64,000 bases of DNA from Rs1 sp038900335 (GCA_038900335.1 JBBMRB010000007.1:62001-126000); one strand, 5' to 3'. Counted from the first letter of the stretch, positions 43,871 to 53,481 are shown. Notes: generated from the sequence alone by a model not told the origin. Program-made: numbers and translations.

Positions 43871-44905
43871 ATGAAAGTGTTAGGTATTGAAACATCCTGT
43901 GATGAGACGGGCGTGGCAATTTATGATACGCAAACAGGGTTGTTAGCAGATGCTTTATATAGCCAGATAGCAATGCATGCAGAATATGGCGGTGTTGTGC
44001 CAGAATTAGCGTCGCGAGATCATATTAAAAGGCTCGTTCCTCTGATTAGGCAAGTGCTTGTAGAGGCAGGTTTGCAAAAACAGGACATTGATGCAATTGC
44101 CTTTACAGCAGGCCCAGGTTTAATAGGTGCATTGATGGTAGGTGCTGCAACGGCTAGGGCGATTGCTTTTGCTTGGGATGTGCCTGCAATCGCAGTACAT
44201 CATATGGAAGGGCATTTATTAGCTCCGATGTTGGAATCGACACCGCCTGCGTTCCCTTTTGTCGCATTGTTAGTTAGCGGGGGTCATACGCAGTTAGTTG
44301 AAGTGAAAGCGATTGGCGAATATGCACTACTTGGTGAGTCATTAGATGATGCCGCCGGTGAGGCATTTGATAAAGCGGCTAAAATGTTAGGCCTTGATTA
44401 TCCTGGCGGACCTTTAATTGCGAAATTGGCAGTCAAAGGGCAACGTGATCGATTTAAGTTTCCAAGACCAATGGTTGATCGCCCGGGCATGGATATGAGT
44501 TTTTCTGGATTGAAGACCTTTACATTAAACACGGTCAACAAATATAAAACACAATCCGCTTTAGATGAGCAAACTCAGGCTGATATCGCCGCTGCATTTG
44601 AAGAGGCGGTTGTTGAAACACTCGCTATTAAATGCAAACGTGCTTTACAGCATACGGGTTTTAAACAGTTAGTTATTGCCGGTGGCGTGAGTGCTAATGT
44701 ACGTTTGCGTGAAAAACTGCAAGAAATGGTCGATAAAGAGCGTGCAGGTTTGTTTTATGCAAGAGCAGAGTTTTGTACTGATAATGGTGCGATGATTGCT
44801 TATGCTGGCGCGCAAAGATTGGCAGCAGGGCAAAGTAGCGATCTAACTATTTTGGCTAAACCGCGTTGGCCTATTGCTGAGTTAACACCGATTGATTCGC
44901 ACTAA
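43871..44905 (+). CDS. tsaD: tRNA N6-adenosine threonylcarbamoyltransferase TsaD
   Basis: A 344-residue ASKHA-fold enzyme transferring the threonylcarbamoyl group to A37 of ANN-decoding tRNAs. It has ETSCDETGVAIYD at the start, the metal-binding HMEGH (His111, His115), LLVSGGHTQLVEV and the C-terminal ARAEFCTDNGAMIAYAG. It is divergent from rpsU, the usual arrangement in gammaproteobacteria. Confidence 0.98.
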   Translation: MKVLGIETSCDETGVAIYDTQTGLLADALYSQIAMHAEYGGVVPELASRDHIKRLVPLIRQVLVEAGLQKQDIDAIAFTAGPGLIGALMVGAATARAIAFAWDVPAIAVHHMEGHLLAPMLESTPPAFPFVALLVSGGHTQLVEVKAIGEYALLGESLDDAAGEAFDKAAKMLGLDYPGGPLIAKLAVKGQRDRFKFPRPMVDRPGMDMSFSGLKTFTLNTVNKYKTQSALDEQTQADIAAAFEEAVVETLAIKCKRALQHTGFKQLVIAGGVSANVRLREKLQEMVDKERAGLFYARAEFCTDNGAMIAYAGAQRLAAGQSSDLTILAKPRWPIAELTPIDSH

Positions 44906-44947
44906 CGACACATTAGTGACTATAAATTATTTATTGGAAGTAGATAC

Positions 44948-45319
44948 ATGGATATCGTTTATATTAGACAATTAAAAATCGACACGGTGATTGGTATTTT
45001 TGATTGGGAAAGAGAGATTAAACAAACAGTTTGTTTGGATTTAGATATGGCAGTCGATATTACTAAAGCGGCATCCCTAGAAGACATTGATAGTACTGTC
45101 AGTTATAAAACTGTCAGTGATAGTTTGCTTGAATTTGTATCTAAAAGTGAGTTTTTATTAGTTGAAACAATGGCCGAAGAAATTGCTAAATTGATTATGA
45201 CACAATTTGGTATCAGCTGGATTAGGCTGAGAGTAGGTAAGCCTGGAGCCATTAAAGAAGCTGGAGATGTTGGGGTGTTAATTGAACGTGGCGATAGACC
45301 TGCTATCGCTAATTATTGA
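44948..45319 (+). CDS. folB: Dihydroneopterin aldolase FolB
   Basis: A 123-residue T-fold enzyme: IGIFDWEREIKQTV near the start, ETMAEEIAKLIM in the middle and KPGAIKEAGDVGVLIER at the end with the catalytic Lys. It converts dihydroneopterin to 6-hydroxymethyl-dihydropterin in folate synthesis. GGAAG precedes the ATG. folK, the next step of the pathway, follows nine bases later. Confidence 0.95.
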   Translation: MDIVYIRQLKIDTVIGIFDWEREIKQTVCLDLDMAVDITKAASLEDIDSTVSYKTVSDSLLEFVSKSEFLLVETMAEEIAKLIMTQFGISWIRLRVGKPGAIKEAGDVGVLIERGDRPAIANY

Positions 45320-45328
45320 GCTAACTAA

Positions 45329-45808
45329 ATGAGTAAGTATTATTTGTCTATCGGTAGTAATTTAAATGCTATTGAGAACATAAATGCTGCTTTAGTGATG
45401 TTAGCTGCGAGCTTTGGCCAAATTTTAGTGTCTAATGTTTATAAAAACTCAGCAATTGGCAATGCTTTAGTGGATTACCACAACTTGAGTGCGGCGTTTG
45501 ATACGCCGTTAAATCATAGTGACTTAGTGGCTGAGCTTAAAGTAATAGAAAATAAATTATCTCGGGATCGCTCTATTGGGCGCAACAAAGGAGTAACTAT
45601 CGATTTAGATGTTATTCTTAGAGTCTCAATAAGCAGTGGTGAAGTTTGTTATTACACAAAAGATATCGTTAATTATAGTTTTATATTAGCTCCGTTAGCT
45701 GAAATAGCTGGCGCAGTATGTGACCCAATAACGAAAAAGTCTTATCAAACTCTATGGCAGGAATTTGATAAGAGCGCACATCCCTTACAACGGGTTAAAA
45801 TTAATTAA
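45329..45808 (+). CDS. folK: FolK-like hydroxymethyldihydropterin pyrophosphokinase, divergent active site
   Basis: A 159-residue HPPK-fold protein beginning YYLSIGSNLNAIENI, with the two magnesium-binding aspartates in TIDLDVIL. It should transfer pyrophosphate from ATP to the FolB product. The active-site loop is unusual: where E. coli has RWGPRTLDLD this protein has RNKGVTIDLD, so the equivalents of Trp89, Pro91 and Arg92 are replaced. It may be a slow or altered enzyme, or FolK function may be shared with another copy. It directly follows folB and converges with the rhodanese gene eight bases on. Confidence 0.82.
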   Translation: MSKYYLSIGSNLNAIENINAALVMLAASFGQILVSNVYKNSAIGNALVDYHNLSAAFDTPLNHSDLVAELKVIENKLSRDRSIGRNKGVTIDLDVILRVSISSGEVCYYTKDIVNYSFILAPLAEIAGAVCDPITKKSYQTLWQEFDKSAHPLQRVKIN

Positions 45809-45816
45809 CGGGCAGT

Positions 45817-46137
45817 CTAGCTAGATTTAACATCATCCGGGTAAGATGCATGCCAGGCTTCAAAGCCGCCATTAATACTATATAGATCGCTAAAGCCTTG
45901 CTCTGCAATGAATTTTGCAGCGCCTTGGCTACTGATGCCGTGATAGCAAAGGACTAAAATAGGTTGCTCTTTAGCCAGTGGATTTAACAGGCTTTGAAAG
46001 TTATCGTTATTCAAATTAAGTGCTTTACTAGGATGGTTTGCTAAAAAACTATTTTGGTCACGAATATCCAATAATATGGCACCTGAATCGAGTAGTTCTT
46101 TGGCTTGGTTGCATTCGATGCATTGAAAATTAGACAT
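45817..46137 (-). CDS. glpE: GlpE-like single-domain rhodanese
   Basis: A 106-residue rhodanese with the active-site loop LCYHGISSQGAA (Cys64), matching GlpE, which moves sulfur from thiosulfate to cyanide or other acceptors in the cytoplasm. Asp24 and Arg26 in LLDIRDQNSF match the family's first conserved motif. It lies 25 bases after apaH, probably in the same transcript. Confidence 0.88.
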   Translation of the reverse strand: MSNFQCIECNQAKELLDSGAILLDIRDQNSFLANHPSKALNLNNDNFQSLLNPLAKEQPILVLCYHGISSQGAAKFIAEQGFSDLYSINGGFEAWHASYPDDVKSS

Positions 46138-46162
46138 ATTGCTCCTGTTGTTAGTCGTTACT

Positions 46163-46975
46163 TCATTTATTTAAACTTTTAACTGATGTTGTTTGCTGTG
46201 TCTCTACGCAATACGCCGTCAGTTTTTCACCCCAGACACAGCCAGTGTCTAAGGCAATAATATCCTTGCGACCTGTCTTTCCCATCAGAGCAGCCCAATG
46301 ACCAAACAATATGGTTGGGTATGCTCTATTGTGCGGATGATAATCAAACCAAGCTTTTAGCGTACTAGGTTGCTGGCCAATTTCACCTTTATAAGCAAGA
46401 TCGAGTTGTTGATCAGAGCTGCAAAAGCGCATGCGAGTTAAAAAGTTGGTAATGCAGCGCAGTCTATCCATGCCTAATAAGTTATCACCCCATTGAGCAG
46501 GGGTATTGCCGTACATTACACTAAAAAACGATTGGTATTGATCGCCGGTTAATACGTGTGAAACTTCGTTCGCTAAAGACAGTGCTTGTTCAGGAGACCA
46601 AGGTGCTGGAACACCTGCATGGCTCATAATAATATTTGAATGCGCATCATAATGCACTAGCGGTTGTGCTTTGAGCCATTGCATTAGCTCTGGTGCATCA
46701 TCTGCTTGTAAAATAGCTGTTAAAGTGTCGGATTTCTTGAGTTTTGCATCACTGTAGTAAATTGCTAATAGGTGTAAATCATGATTGCCTAAAACAATTT
46801 TAGCTCTGCAGCCTAGTTTCTTAAGGTATCTTAGTGTTTCAAGTGATTTAGGCCCTCTGTTAACTAAATCCCCTGCAATTAACAGGGTATCAGTATCTGA
46901 AAAGTTGATTTTATCTAGTAATAAAATCAACTCATCAAAGCATCCTTGAATATCACCTATCGCATAAGTTGCCAT
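46163..46975 (-). CDS. apaH: Symmetrical bis(5'-nucleosyl)-tetraphosphatase ApaH
   Basis: A 270-residue metallophosphoesterase with YAIGDIQGCFDEL, AGDLVNRGPKSL and LGNHDLHLLA, the three metal motifs of ApaH. It cleaves Ap4A to two ADP and can decap Np4-capped RNA. It lies in the widespread lptD-surA-pdxA-rsmA-apaG-apaH order. Confidence 0.97.
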   Translation of the reverse strand: MATYAIGDIQGCFDELILLLDKINFSDTDTLLIAGDLVNRGPKSLETLRYLKKLGCRAKIVLGNHDLHLLAIYYSDAKLKKSDTLTAILQADDAPELMQWLKAQPLVHYDAHSNIIMSHAGVPAPWSPEQALSLANEVSHVLTGDQYQSFFSVMYGNTPAQWGDNLLGMDRLRCITNFLTRMRFCSSDQQLDLAYKGEIGQQPSTLKAWFDYHPHNRAYPTILFGHWAALMGKTGRKDIIALDTGCVWGEKLTAYCVETQQTTSVKSLNK

Positions 46976-47004
46976 TTGTCAGGTTATACCATCGATATAT
47001 TAAA

Positions 47005-47409
47005 TTAGTGCAGAGAGTTAGGTTGAGAAAGAGTGAATGCTTCAATCTGCGCTTTAAACTCATCTCCTGCATCTGTCACCATGTTGTAATGTCCAAACAT
47101 ACTGCCTACACTGGTTTCTAAAATTGCACCTGAGCTATACTGAAAACTGGTATTTGGGGCAATGACAGGTTGTTCACCAATGACACCTTTACCTTCGATT
47201 TCTTGTTGCTTTTCATTGCCATCGGTTACAACCCAGCGACGAGATAGCAGCTGTACATTGTGCTTAGCTGTGTTTTTAATGGTGACATTATAGGTAAAGA
47301 CAAAGCGCTTGGCAGTCTCATCTGATTGGCTCGCTTCATATTTAGATTCTACTTCAATGCTAACGCCTTGTTCTAAATCATGGTTAGCGTCATTTGGGAT
47401 ATCTAGCAT
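47005..47409 (-). CDS. apaG: ApaG (Co2+/Mg2+ efflux-associated family)
   Basis: A 134-residue single-domain immunoglobulin-like protein with FVFTYNVTIKN, RRWVVTDGN, EGKGVIGEQPVIAPN and SGAILETSVGSMFGHY, the ApaG signature. Its biochemical role is unsettled. It lies one base after rsmA and upstream of apaH. Confidence 0.96.
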   Translation of the reverse strand: MLDIPNDANHDLEQGVSIEVESKYEASQSDETAKRFVFTYNVTIKNTAKHNVQLLSRRWVVTDGNEKQQEIEGKGVIGEQPVIAPNTSFQYSSGAILETSVGSMFGHYNMVTDAGDEFKAQIEAFTLSQPNSLH

Positions 47410-47410
47410 G

Positions 47411-48253
47411 TTAATTTAATACCGTGTTTTGGTCAGTGTTATCGACCTGGCTATGAATGTAGTCGGCTATGGTAATGAACTCAGCAAGAGCGAGCGTTTC
47501 AGGGCGTCTTGTTGGATCGATACCTAGTGCTTCTAGCTTTTGCGAATCTATCATGATTTTAAGATTATTGCGCAGCGTTTTTCTGCGCATACTGAAAGAT
47601 GTTTTCACTACGGTTTCTAATGTTTTTAAACATTTAGCGGTATGTGGCTTATTTTGATAAGGCGTTAACCTAACGATTGCAGAATCGACTTTTGGAATCG
47701 GGTCAAATGCTTCAGGCGGTACAATAAATAAGGCTTCAACTTGGCAGTAATATTGAGCCATTATGCCTAAACGTCCATATAATCTGTCGCCTGGCTGGGC
47801 CGCTAACCTATCGACCACTTCTTTTTGTAGCATGAAATGCATGTCTTGTACGCATGTCGTGTGTTGAAGTAAATGGAAAATAAGTTGTGTTGAAATATTG
47901 TAAGGCAGGTTGCCAATGATTCTCAGTGGTCTTTCATCTTGTTGTAATGAGCTGAAGTCAAATTTCATTGCATCTGCTTCGAAAATGCGAAATTTTTCTT
48001 CGTAGCTGAAAAACTTTGTTCTCAATATAGGTATTAAATCTCTATCTAGCTCTATAGCATCCAGAGCACCTGCTTCATCGAGAATAACTTCCGTTAGTGC
48101 GCCTAAGCCTGGGCCTATTTCAACCATGTGATCACTTGGTCGTGGGCTTACGCCGCGGACAATACGGCGGATCACTCCTTGATCTTGTAAAAAATTCTGG
48201 CCAAAGCGTTTACGTGCCTTGTGACCTGCTTGTCTGTTGTGCTGACGGCTCAT
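47411..48253 (-). CDS. rsmA: 16S rRNA dimethyladenosine methyltransferase RsmA (KsgA)
   Basis: A 280-residue Rossmann methyltransferase dimethylating A1518 and A1519 of 16S rRNA. It has KRFGQNFLQDQ at the start, the SAM motif VEIGPGLGALTE, the target motif NLPYNIST and the C-terminal domain with FSMRRKTLRNNLK. A longer frame begins at 48307 inside pdxA; ATG 48253, four bases past pdxA, gives the family start and normal length and has AGGA in the end of pdxA. Confidence 0.96.
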   Translation of the reverse strand: MSRQHNRQAGHKARKRFGQNFLQDQGVIRRIVRGVSPRPSDHMVEIGPGLGALTEVILDEAGALDAIELDRDLIPILRTKFFSYEEKFRIFEADAMKFDFSSLQQDERPLRIIGNLPYNISTQLIFHLLQHTTCVQDMHFMLQKEVVDRLAAQPGDRLYGRLGIMAQYYCQVEALFIVPPEAFDPIPKVDSAIVRLTPYQNKPHTAKCLKTLETVVKTSFSMRRKTLRNNLKIMIDSQKLEALGIDPTRRPETLALAEFITIADYIHSQVDNTDQNTVLN

Positions 48254-48257
48254 AATG

Positions 48258-49256
48258 TTATGAATCCTTTGGGTTGTCTTGGCGTTGATGAGCCAATGTT
48301 GCTGCATATTTTATAGCAACTTGTAAGCTGCCGATATCTGCTTTATTTTGGCCTGCTATATCGATGGCAGTACCGTGATCGACAGAGGTGCGGATAATAG
48401 GTAGCCCTAAGGTAATATTGACGGCTTTACCAAAGCTAGAATACTTAAGCACTGGTAGTCCTTGGTCGTGGTACATGGCAAGAACGGCGTCGCAGTCTTT
48501 TAAATATTTGTTGGTAAAAAGAGTATCTGCAGGCAGGGGGCCTGTTAATCGATAGCCAGTTTGTATGAACTCTTTTAGTACCGGTGTAATGGTGGTTATT
48601 TCTTCTTTGCCCATATGGCCATCTTCGCCTGCATGGGGGTTTAATCCACACACCAGAACTCTAGGGTCTGTTATTGCAAATTTTGTGCGCAAATCATGAT
48701 AGAGAACATTAATAATATTAGTGAGTTTATCTTTGCTGATCGCTGCGCTGACGTCCTTCAATGGTATGTGAGTCGTTACTAACGCAACTCTTAAATCTTC
48801 GCTAGCTAGCATCATAACAACTTCTTGCGTCATCGTCAGTTGTTGTAAAAACTCGGTATGGCCGCTAAAGCTAATGCCGGCATCATTGATCACGCCTTTA
48901 TGAACAGGCGGGGTAACCATGGCATCAAAACTATTATCTAAACATCCGCGACAGGCAATAGTCAGAGTGTTAATGACATAATTTGCGTTCTCTTTGTTTA
49001 AGAAACCAGGTTGAGCAGGAGCTGATAATCGTGTAGGCAACACGACAAGCTCGCCCTTTGTCGAGGCGCTTAAATGCTCCTGCTTATATTCTTTGACAAT
49101 TAGCGGGAGATTAAGCGCCCTAGCTGTATCGATAAATAGCTGTGGATCGCCAATGGCTATCAGTTGATCGCTATAGTCAAATTGAGCTATTTTAACAATG
49201 AGTTCAGGACCGATGCCTGCAGGTTCTCCACTAGTGATAGCAATGCGTTTAATCAT
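48258..49256 (-). CDS. pdxA: 4-hydroxythreonine-4-phosphate dehydrogenase PdxA
   Basis: A 332-residue NAD-dependent enzyme of vitamin B6 synthesis. It has ITSGEPAGIGPEL at the start, TPPVHKGVIND, GLNPHAGEDGHMGKEE and AMYHDQGLPVLKY carrying the divalent-metal histidines. It belongs to the surA-pdxA-rsmA run. Its product supplies PLP used by enzymes such as the decarboxylase at the left of the window. Confidence 0.97.
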   Translation of the reverse strand: MIKRIAITSGEPAGIGPELIVKIAQFDYSDQLIAIGDPQLFIDTARALNLPLIVKEYKQEHLSASTKGELVVLPTRLSAPAQPGFLNKENANYVINTLTIACRGCLDNSFDAMVTPPVHKGVINDAGISFSGHTEFLQQLTMTQEVVMMLASEDLRVALVTTHIPLKDVSAAISKDKLTNIINVLYHDLRTKFAITDPRVLVCGLNPHAGEDGHMGKEEITTITPVLKEFIQTGYRLTGPLPADTLFTNKYLKDCDAVLAMYHDQGLPVLKYSSFGKAVNITLGLPIIRTSVDHGTAIDIAGQNKADIGSLQVAIKYAATLAHQRQDNPKDS

Positions 49257-49379
49257 AAATAAAAACTCAATATAAATAGAAGAGGCTAGTTGGTTAGCTT
49301 AGCAGGATTGTACGGCATAATAGATAGCAAAATACCTGTATGCATATATTACGCATACAGGTGATAAGAGCAACAGTAT

Positions 49380-50696
49380 TTACTTAAATTCTACATAGGC
49401 ATCAGCGCGGATTTCTCTTAGCCAATTATCTCTTTCTTCATTAAACTTTCGCTTGCCGATAACGTTTCTAGCGAAATTTTCTTGTGCTCTGTTAGTCACA
49501 TTTTCGGCTCTTCTGTCTGTCACTTGCAGGATGTGCCAGCCAAAGCGGCTCTCAAACGGTAAGCTTATTTGGTTTATTTGAGTGTTGGACATAACTTTTT
49601 CAAACTCCGGCACCATTTGTCCGCTTTGAGTCCACCCTAAATCACCACCTTGTGAGCTACTTCCTGGGTCATTACTGTATTCTTGCGCAAGGTCAGCAAA
49701 AGTCTCTGGCTGCTTTTGTAGGCGTTGGTATAGCTGCGATGAAATTCGTTTTGCCTGCGATTTTGTGGTTACTTCGTTAGGCGATATTAGTATGTGTCTT
49801 ACTTTGGTTTTTTCTATTTTTACCGCTTTTATACCGTTTCTAGTTTCTCGTAATTGTAAAATATGAAAACCAGTGGGTGTGCGAGTCGGTTGGCTAATTT
49901 GACCTGGTGTTAATGGAGATATTGCATTTGCCAGTGAAATGGGTAATTCAGCAATTTTCTTCCAGCCCATATCACCGCCGTTTAAAGCGTTAGCGGCGCT
50001 AGAGTGGCTGATAGCGACGTTGGTAAATTGCTCGCCGTTTGTTATTAACTGATAAACTTCATCCGCTTTGATTTTGGCTTCTTTGATGTTCTGCGGTGTC
50101 ATCGGGTTTTTTATGGCAATTAAAATATCACTGAGTAGTACTTCAGCGTTGTCGTTATTTGCCTGCGAGCGTAAAAAATTATTTATCTCATGATCCGAAA
50201 TTTGAATCCGGCGATTGATATTGCTCTCTTGTAATTTTTGTATTAGCAAGTCTTCGCGGATCTTCTCGCGGGTGCTGATGTAGTCTTGACCTTGAGCATT
50301 AAGAGCCTTGCGAAAGCGCTCTAGTGTCATGCCATTGCTTTTTGCTATTTGTGTTACAGTCGCATTGAGCTCTCTATCAGTAACACGAATACCTTGTGTT
50401 TTTGCCATTTTAAGTATGATTGTCCGCAAAATCATTTGTTCCATAACTTGCGATTGTAATACTTGCTGGGACGGAGCTTTAGCTTTTTGCTGCTTTATCT
50501 GCTGAAGTGCCTGTTTGATGTTCTGATTGAAATCAGACTCTAAAATTATCTCGTCATTAACGATGGCGATAATTTTATCTAAAGGCGCAGCAACAACTGA
50601 CTGAGTTGTCGTTACGATAGCCGCAGTTATTACAGCTTTCTTTAAAAAATTAATTATTGAAGTTGTTGTTAGCATTATAGTATTCACGTTGTTCAT
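49380..50696 (-). CDS. surA: Periplasmic chaperone / peptidyl-prolyl isomerase SurA
   Basis: A 438-residue outer-membrane-protein chaperone. A signal peptide ends near residue 37 (TTQSVVAAP) and is followed by the SurA N-domain (IIAIVNDEIILESDF). Two parvulin domains follow (about 175-275 and 290-390); the second contains VRHILISPN and DPGSSSQGGDLGW. The ATG at 50696 overlaps the end of lptD by 47 bases; ATG 50675 would shorten the signal peptide by seven residues. SurA delivers LptD to the BAM complex, so the overlap joins client and chaperone. Confidence 0.96.
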   Translation of the reverse strand: MNNVNTIMLTTTSIINFLKKAVITAAIVTTTQSVVAAPLDKIIAIVNDEIILESDFNQNIKQALQQIKQQKAKAPSQQVLQSQVMEQMILRTIILKMAKTQGIRVTDRELNATVTQIAKSNGMTLERFRKALNAQGQDYISTREKIREDLLIQKLQESNINRRIQISDHEINNFLRSQANNDNAEVLLSDILIAIKNPMTPQNIKEAKIKADEVYQLITNGEQFTNVAISHSSAANALNGGDMGWKKIAELPISLANAISPLTPGQISQPTRTPTGFHILQLRETRNGIKAVKIEKTKVRHILISPNEVTTKSQAKRISSQLYQRLQKQPETFADLAQEYSNDPGSSSQGGDLGWTQSGQMVPEFEKVMSNTQINQISLPFESRFGWHILQVTDRRAENVTNRAQENFARNVIGKRKFNEERDNWLREIRADAYVEFK

Positions 50697-53481
50697 AGCC
50701 TTTAATTTTATCTCTTAATTCTGTCGTTGGGCTTTTGCCGAAACCGCCTAGTCCCTGCAGGACAAATTGCAGCGCGATGGTGGTATCTCTTACATCTGAG
50801 TCTAATTCATTACGCACGACTAATCGTGTTTTCCAGCAACAGCTTTCGTATTCTAAACCAATTGCTGTGTCGATGACTTTATTATCAAGCCAGTCATACT
50901 GGACAAGTCCTAATGTCGACCATGTCTCATTGATAGCTGACAAATAGGAAAGCGTAGTTTGTTTACGGACATCTTCGGTAAAGCGATGTCTGAAACCGTA
51001 TACGTTATTGGTATCTTGTTCGTATTTTATATCTAATGTCATTTCTGAATTGTTGAAAGAATCGGCATCAAAAGTGGCATCAAAACTCGTTCGTAATCGT
51101 TTGTTTGGTCGCCATGTAATGGCCGTTGCAAAGTCAGATTCATTATCATCTAATGCATCATCATCTGAGTCAACTCGTACCTTTCTGTCATCAAAATAGA
51201 AAGCGTGACCGATACTTGCCGCTAATATTTCACTACCTTTATCAGAGAGAACTCGAGAAGTTAAGCCTAATGATATCTGTTGGGTATCGCCAATGCGATC
51301 GTCACCACTGAATCGGTTATCCCTAAATAGAGAGTCATAGGTAAAGGTAAGTTCTGATGTGTCAAAATCTGGCAAATCAGATTGGTCTTGGTATGGAACA
51401 TACAGACCGTATAGTCTAGGTTCTAGTGTTTGTGTATAGCCAGTGTCTTGAAAAGTGAAGTCACGATCAAAATAAAGCCCTGAATCCACTTCTAAAATAG
51501 GTACACTAACACTTGGGTTGTTAGCAGCGCCGTCTACTTGGTTGTCTAAATTATAAGAGGCGTGCCAAAGTTTAACCGCCGGCTTTAAATATCCCCAAGT
51601 TTGGCTGTAATCACCAGAAATACTTGGGTTGAAGATAACTCTATCGCCAACGATACGATCAGTGTCAGTGAGCCCGGTTATGTCTCTATCAAAGCGGGTG
51701 AATGTCGCGCGATAATTGAAACTTATATTATCAAAATCTTCTTTGGGAGATCCAGATATTCTAAATTCCGGTAATCTTTGATAAGGTTTGGTAGTATCAT
51801 CATCAATCGTTTGGTATTTTTGCAGCAGCACAGAAGATTGCCAGGTATCTGCTTGATAGCTAACTTTGGCGGTTTGGTTTATATGATTGTTATCACCTTG
51901 ATCAACATCTAAATTAGTATCTAAATCATCAAAATAGTCGTTATCGCTGACTTCGGTGTAATCTATAACGGTTGTATATCTGCCATAATTACCCGTGTGG
52001 TTAATGCCGGCAACCCATCGAGCGTTATTATCATCATCGCTATTATCAACAGTTAAATATCCTAAGCTCAGTCTGTTAGTGCTGTTTTGGTCTAAGTAGC
52101 GCAGCTCGTTTTCTAGTAATAACCCAGTATCTGAAAATACAGTTGCTGTCAAAGTATCATCAATATTGGGTGCTATATTGAAGTAGTAAGGAATAGCCAC
52201 TTCAGTTTGTGAGCCTGAGAATTTAAAGCTTGGATATAAAAAACCACTGAGTCTGCGATCATCTAATGGGAAGTAAAAAACAGGAGTGTAGAAAACTGTA
52301 GCACCAAATAATTTTAATTTAGCGTGTTTGGCTTTACCAAAGCCTGCCTCTGTATCTAAACTGATGTTATCGGCGCTAATTTTCCAATCTTCATTGCCCG
52401 GCGGGCAAAATGTGTATGTGCCTTGTTCAATTTCAAGTTCGCTCGCTGTTTTGCGAATCATAACTTTTGCTTCGCCGCGTATATGTTGTTGGTGAGCAAC
52501 GTATTTGGTGTTGTAAAGGCGTGTTTCCTGTTCGTTAATATTACCTTCAGCGTTAGAGCCAGTTATTAATAACCCAGGTTGTCTAAAGGTGACGCCGTTT
52601 TCCAAACTGTATGCGCCTGATTCTTGATTAAGTTTTGCAAGAGGACTATGAAAGCTTTTGTCACCTTGTTGAAAATCGACATTGCCTTTTAGGATTGACT
52701 CTTTACCAATTTCGGTGGCAGATTGATCAGCACTGACAAATACTGTTTGTAGATCGATAGGCGTATCTTGTGAGTCAGTCATGATTTCTGGTGAAATGTA
52801 GCGGCCTTTGCAGGCGCCTCTGGCTTGGTCTTGATCGGTATACGCATACCAGTCTAAGTTTTTGAAGTCTACCGCTGTCTTTTCTATACGCGGTATTGCG
52901 GTTAAATTATCACTTGTTGCAGCGTCTTTATTTTGCGTTTTGCTCGATGTGGTATTTGCTGTGTTAGTCGCTGTTGCTTGTTGCGCCACACTAGGATTTG
53001 CTATTTCAGCAAGTGCTTGTTGTGAGCTTTTAGTAGCAGCAGGCAGCGCTTGTTGTGAATTAGAATAGTCATTCGTTTTTTTCTGTTGTTGCTTAACCGT
53101 GTTACTGATAGGCTCTGCAGCTATATCTTTAGCAATGTTATATTTGTCGCTCGCGCCCTTTATATCGGTGTTTGAGGCTTTATTTTGAGCGCTAGTAGAT
53201 ACATCTGCTGATTTGTTTGCTAAAGGTAATTGATTGCTAATTGATTGCCTGGGTACAGCAGAGTCAATATCAGCATTATCATCAGTAAAAAGAGTCGGTA
53301 CATCAGATCCGAGTGTGTCTGTAGAAGCACTGCAATCCCATTGGCCGTTTATTTCACGACAATTCCAAGGTTGACTGGCGATTGCTGTCGATTGAGTGCT
53401 GCCTAGTATCGCCGCGACGATAGCTAACCTTAAGTTGTATGAGGAATGTTTTTGTAAAAACATTAATTGAAATCCAGCCAT
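50650..53481 (-). CDS. lptD: LPS-assembly outer-membrane protein LptD
   Basis: A 943-residue beta-barrel translocon for lipopolysaccharide. A signal peptide (ending near STAIAS) is followed by WNCREINGQWDC with two Cys, and then a Ser/Ala/Gln/Asn-rich linker (about 55-205). The OstA-like jellyroll comes next (SILKGNVDFQQGDKSFHSPL, ENGVTFRQPGLLITG), then the barrel. The adjacent CC pair in YESCCWKTRLVV is the partner of N-terminal cysteines in the disulfide network of known LptD. ATG 53463 is an alternative start. A sigma-E-like promoter lies upstream. Confidence 0.96.
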   Translation of the reverse strand: MAGFQLMFLQKHSSYNLRLAIVAAILGSTQSTAIASQPWNCREINGQWDCSASTDTLGSDVPTLFTDDNADIDSAVPRQSISNQLPLANKSADVSTSAQNKASNTDIKGASDKYNIAKDIAAEPISNTVKQQQKKTNDYSNSQQALPAATKSSQQALAEIANPSVAQQATATNTANTTSSKTQNKDAATSDNLTAIPRIEKTAVDFKNLDWYAYTDQDQARGACKGRYISPEIMTDSQDTPIDLQTVFVSADQSATEIGKESILKGNVDFQQGDKSFHSPLAKLNQESGAYSLENGVTFRQPGLLITGSNAEGNINEQETRLYNTKYVAHQQHIRGEAKVMIRKTASELEIEQGTYTFCPPGNEDWKISADNISLDTEAGFGKAKHAKLKLFGATVFYTPVFYFPLDDRRLSGFLYPSFKFSGSQTEVAIPYYFNIAPNIDDTLTATVFSDTGLLLENELRYLDQNSTNRLSLGYLTVDNSDDDNNARWVAGINHTGNYGRYTTVIDYTEVSDNDYFDDLDTNLDVDQGDNNHINQTAKVSYQADTWQSSVLLQKYQTIDDDTTKPYQRLPEFRISGSPKEDFDNISFNYRATFTRFDRDITGLTDTDRIVGDRVIFNPSISGDYSQTWGYLKPAVKLWHASYNLDNQVDGAANNPSVSVPILEVDSGLYFDRDFTFQDTGYTQTLEPRLYGLYVPYQDQSDLPDFDTSELTFTYDSLFRDNRFSGDDRIGDTQQISLGLTSRVLSDKGSEILAASIGHAFYFDDRKVRVDSDDDALDDNESDFATAITWRPNKRLRTSFDATFDADSFNNSEMTLDIKYEQDTNNVYGFRHRFTEDVRKQTTLSYLSAINETWSTLGLVQYDWLDNKVIDTAIGLEYESCCWKTRLVVRNELDSDVRDTTIALQFVLQGLGGFGKSPTTELRDKIKGYEQREYYNANNNFNN

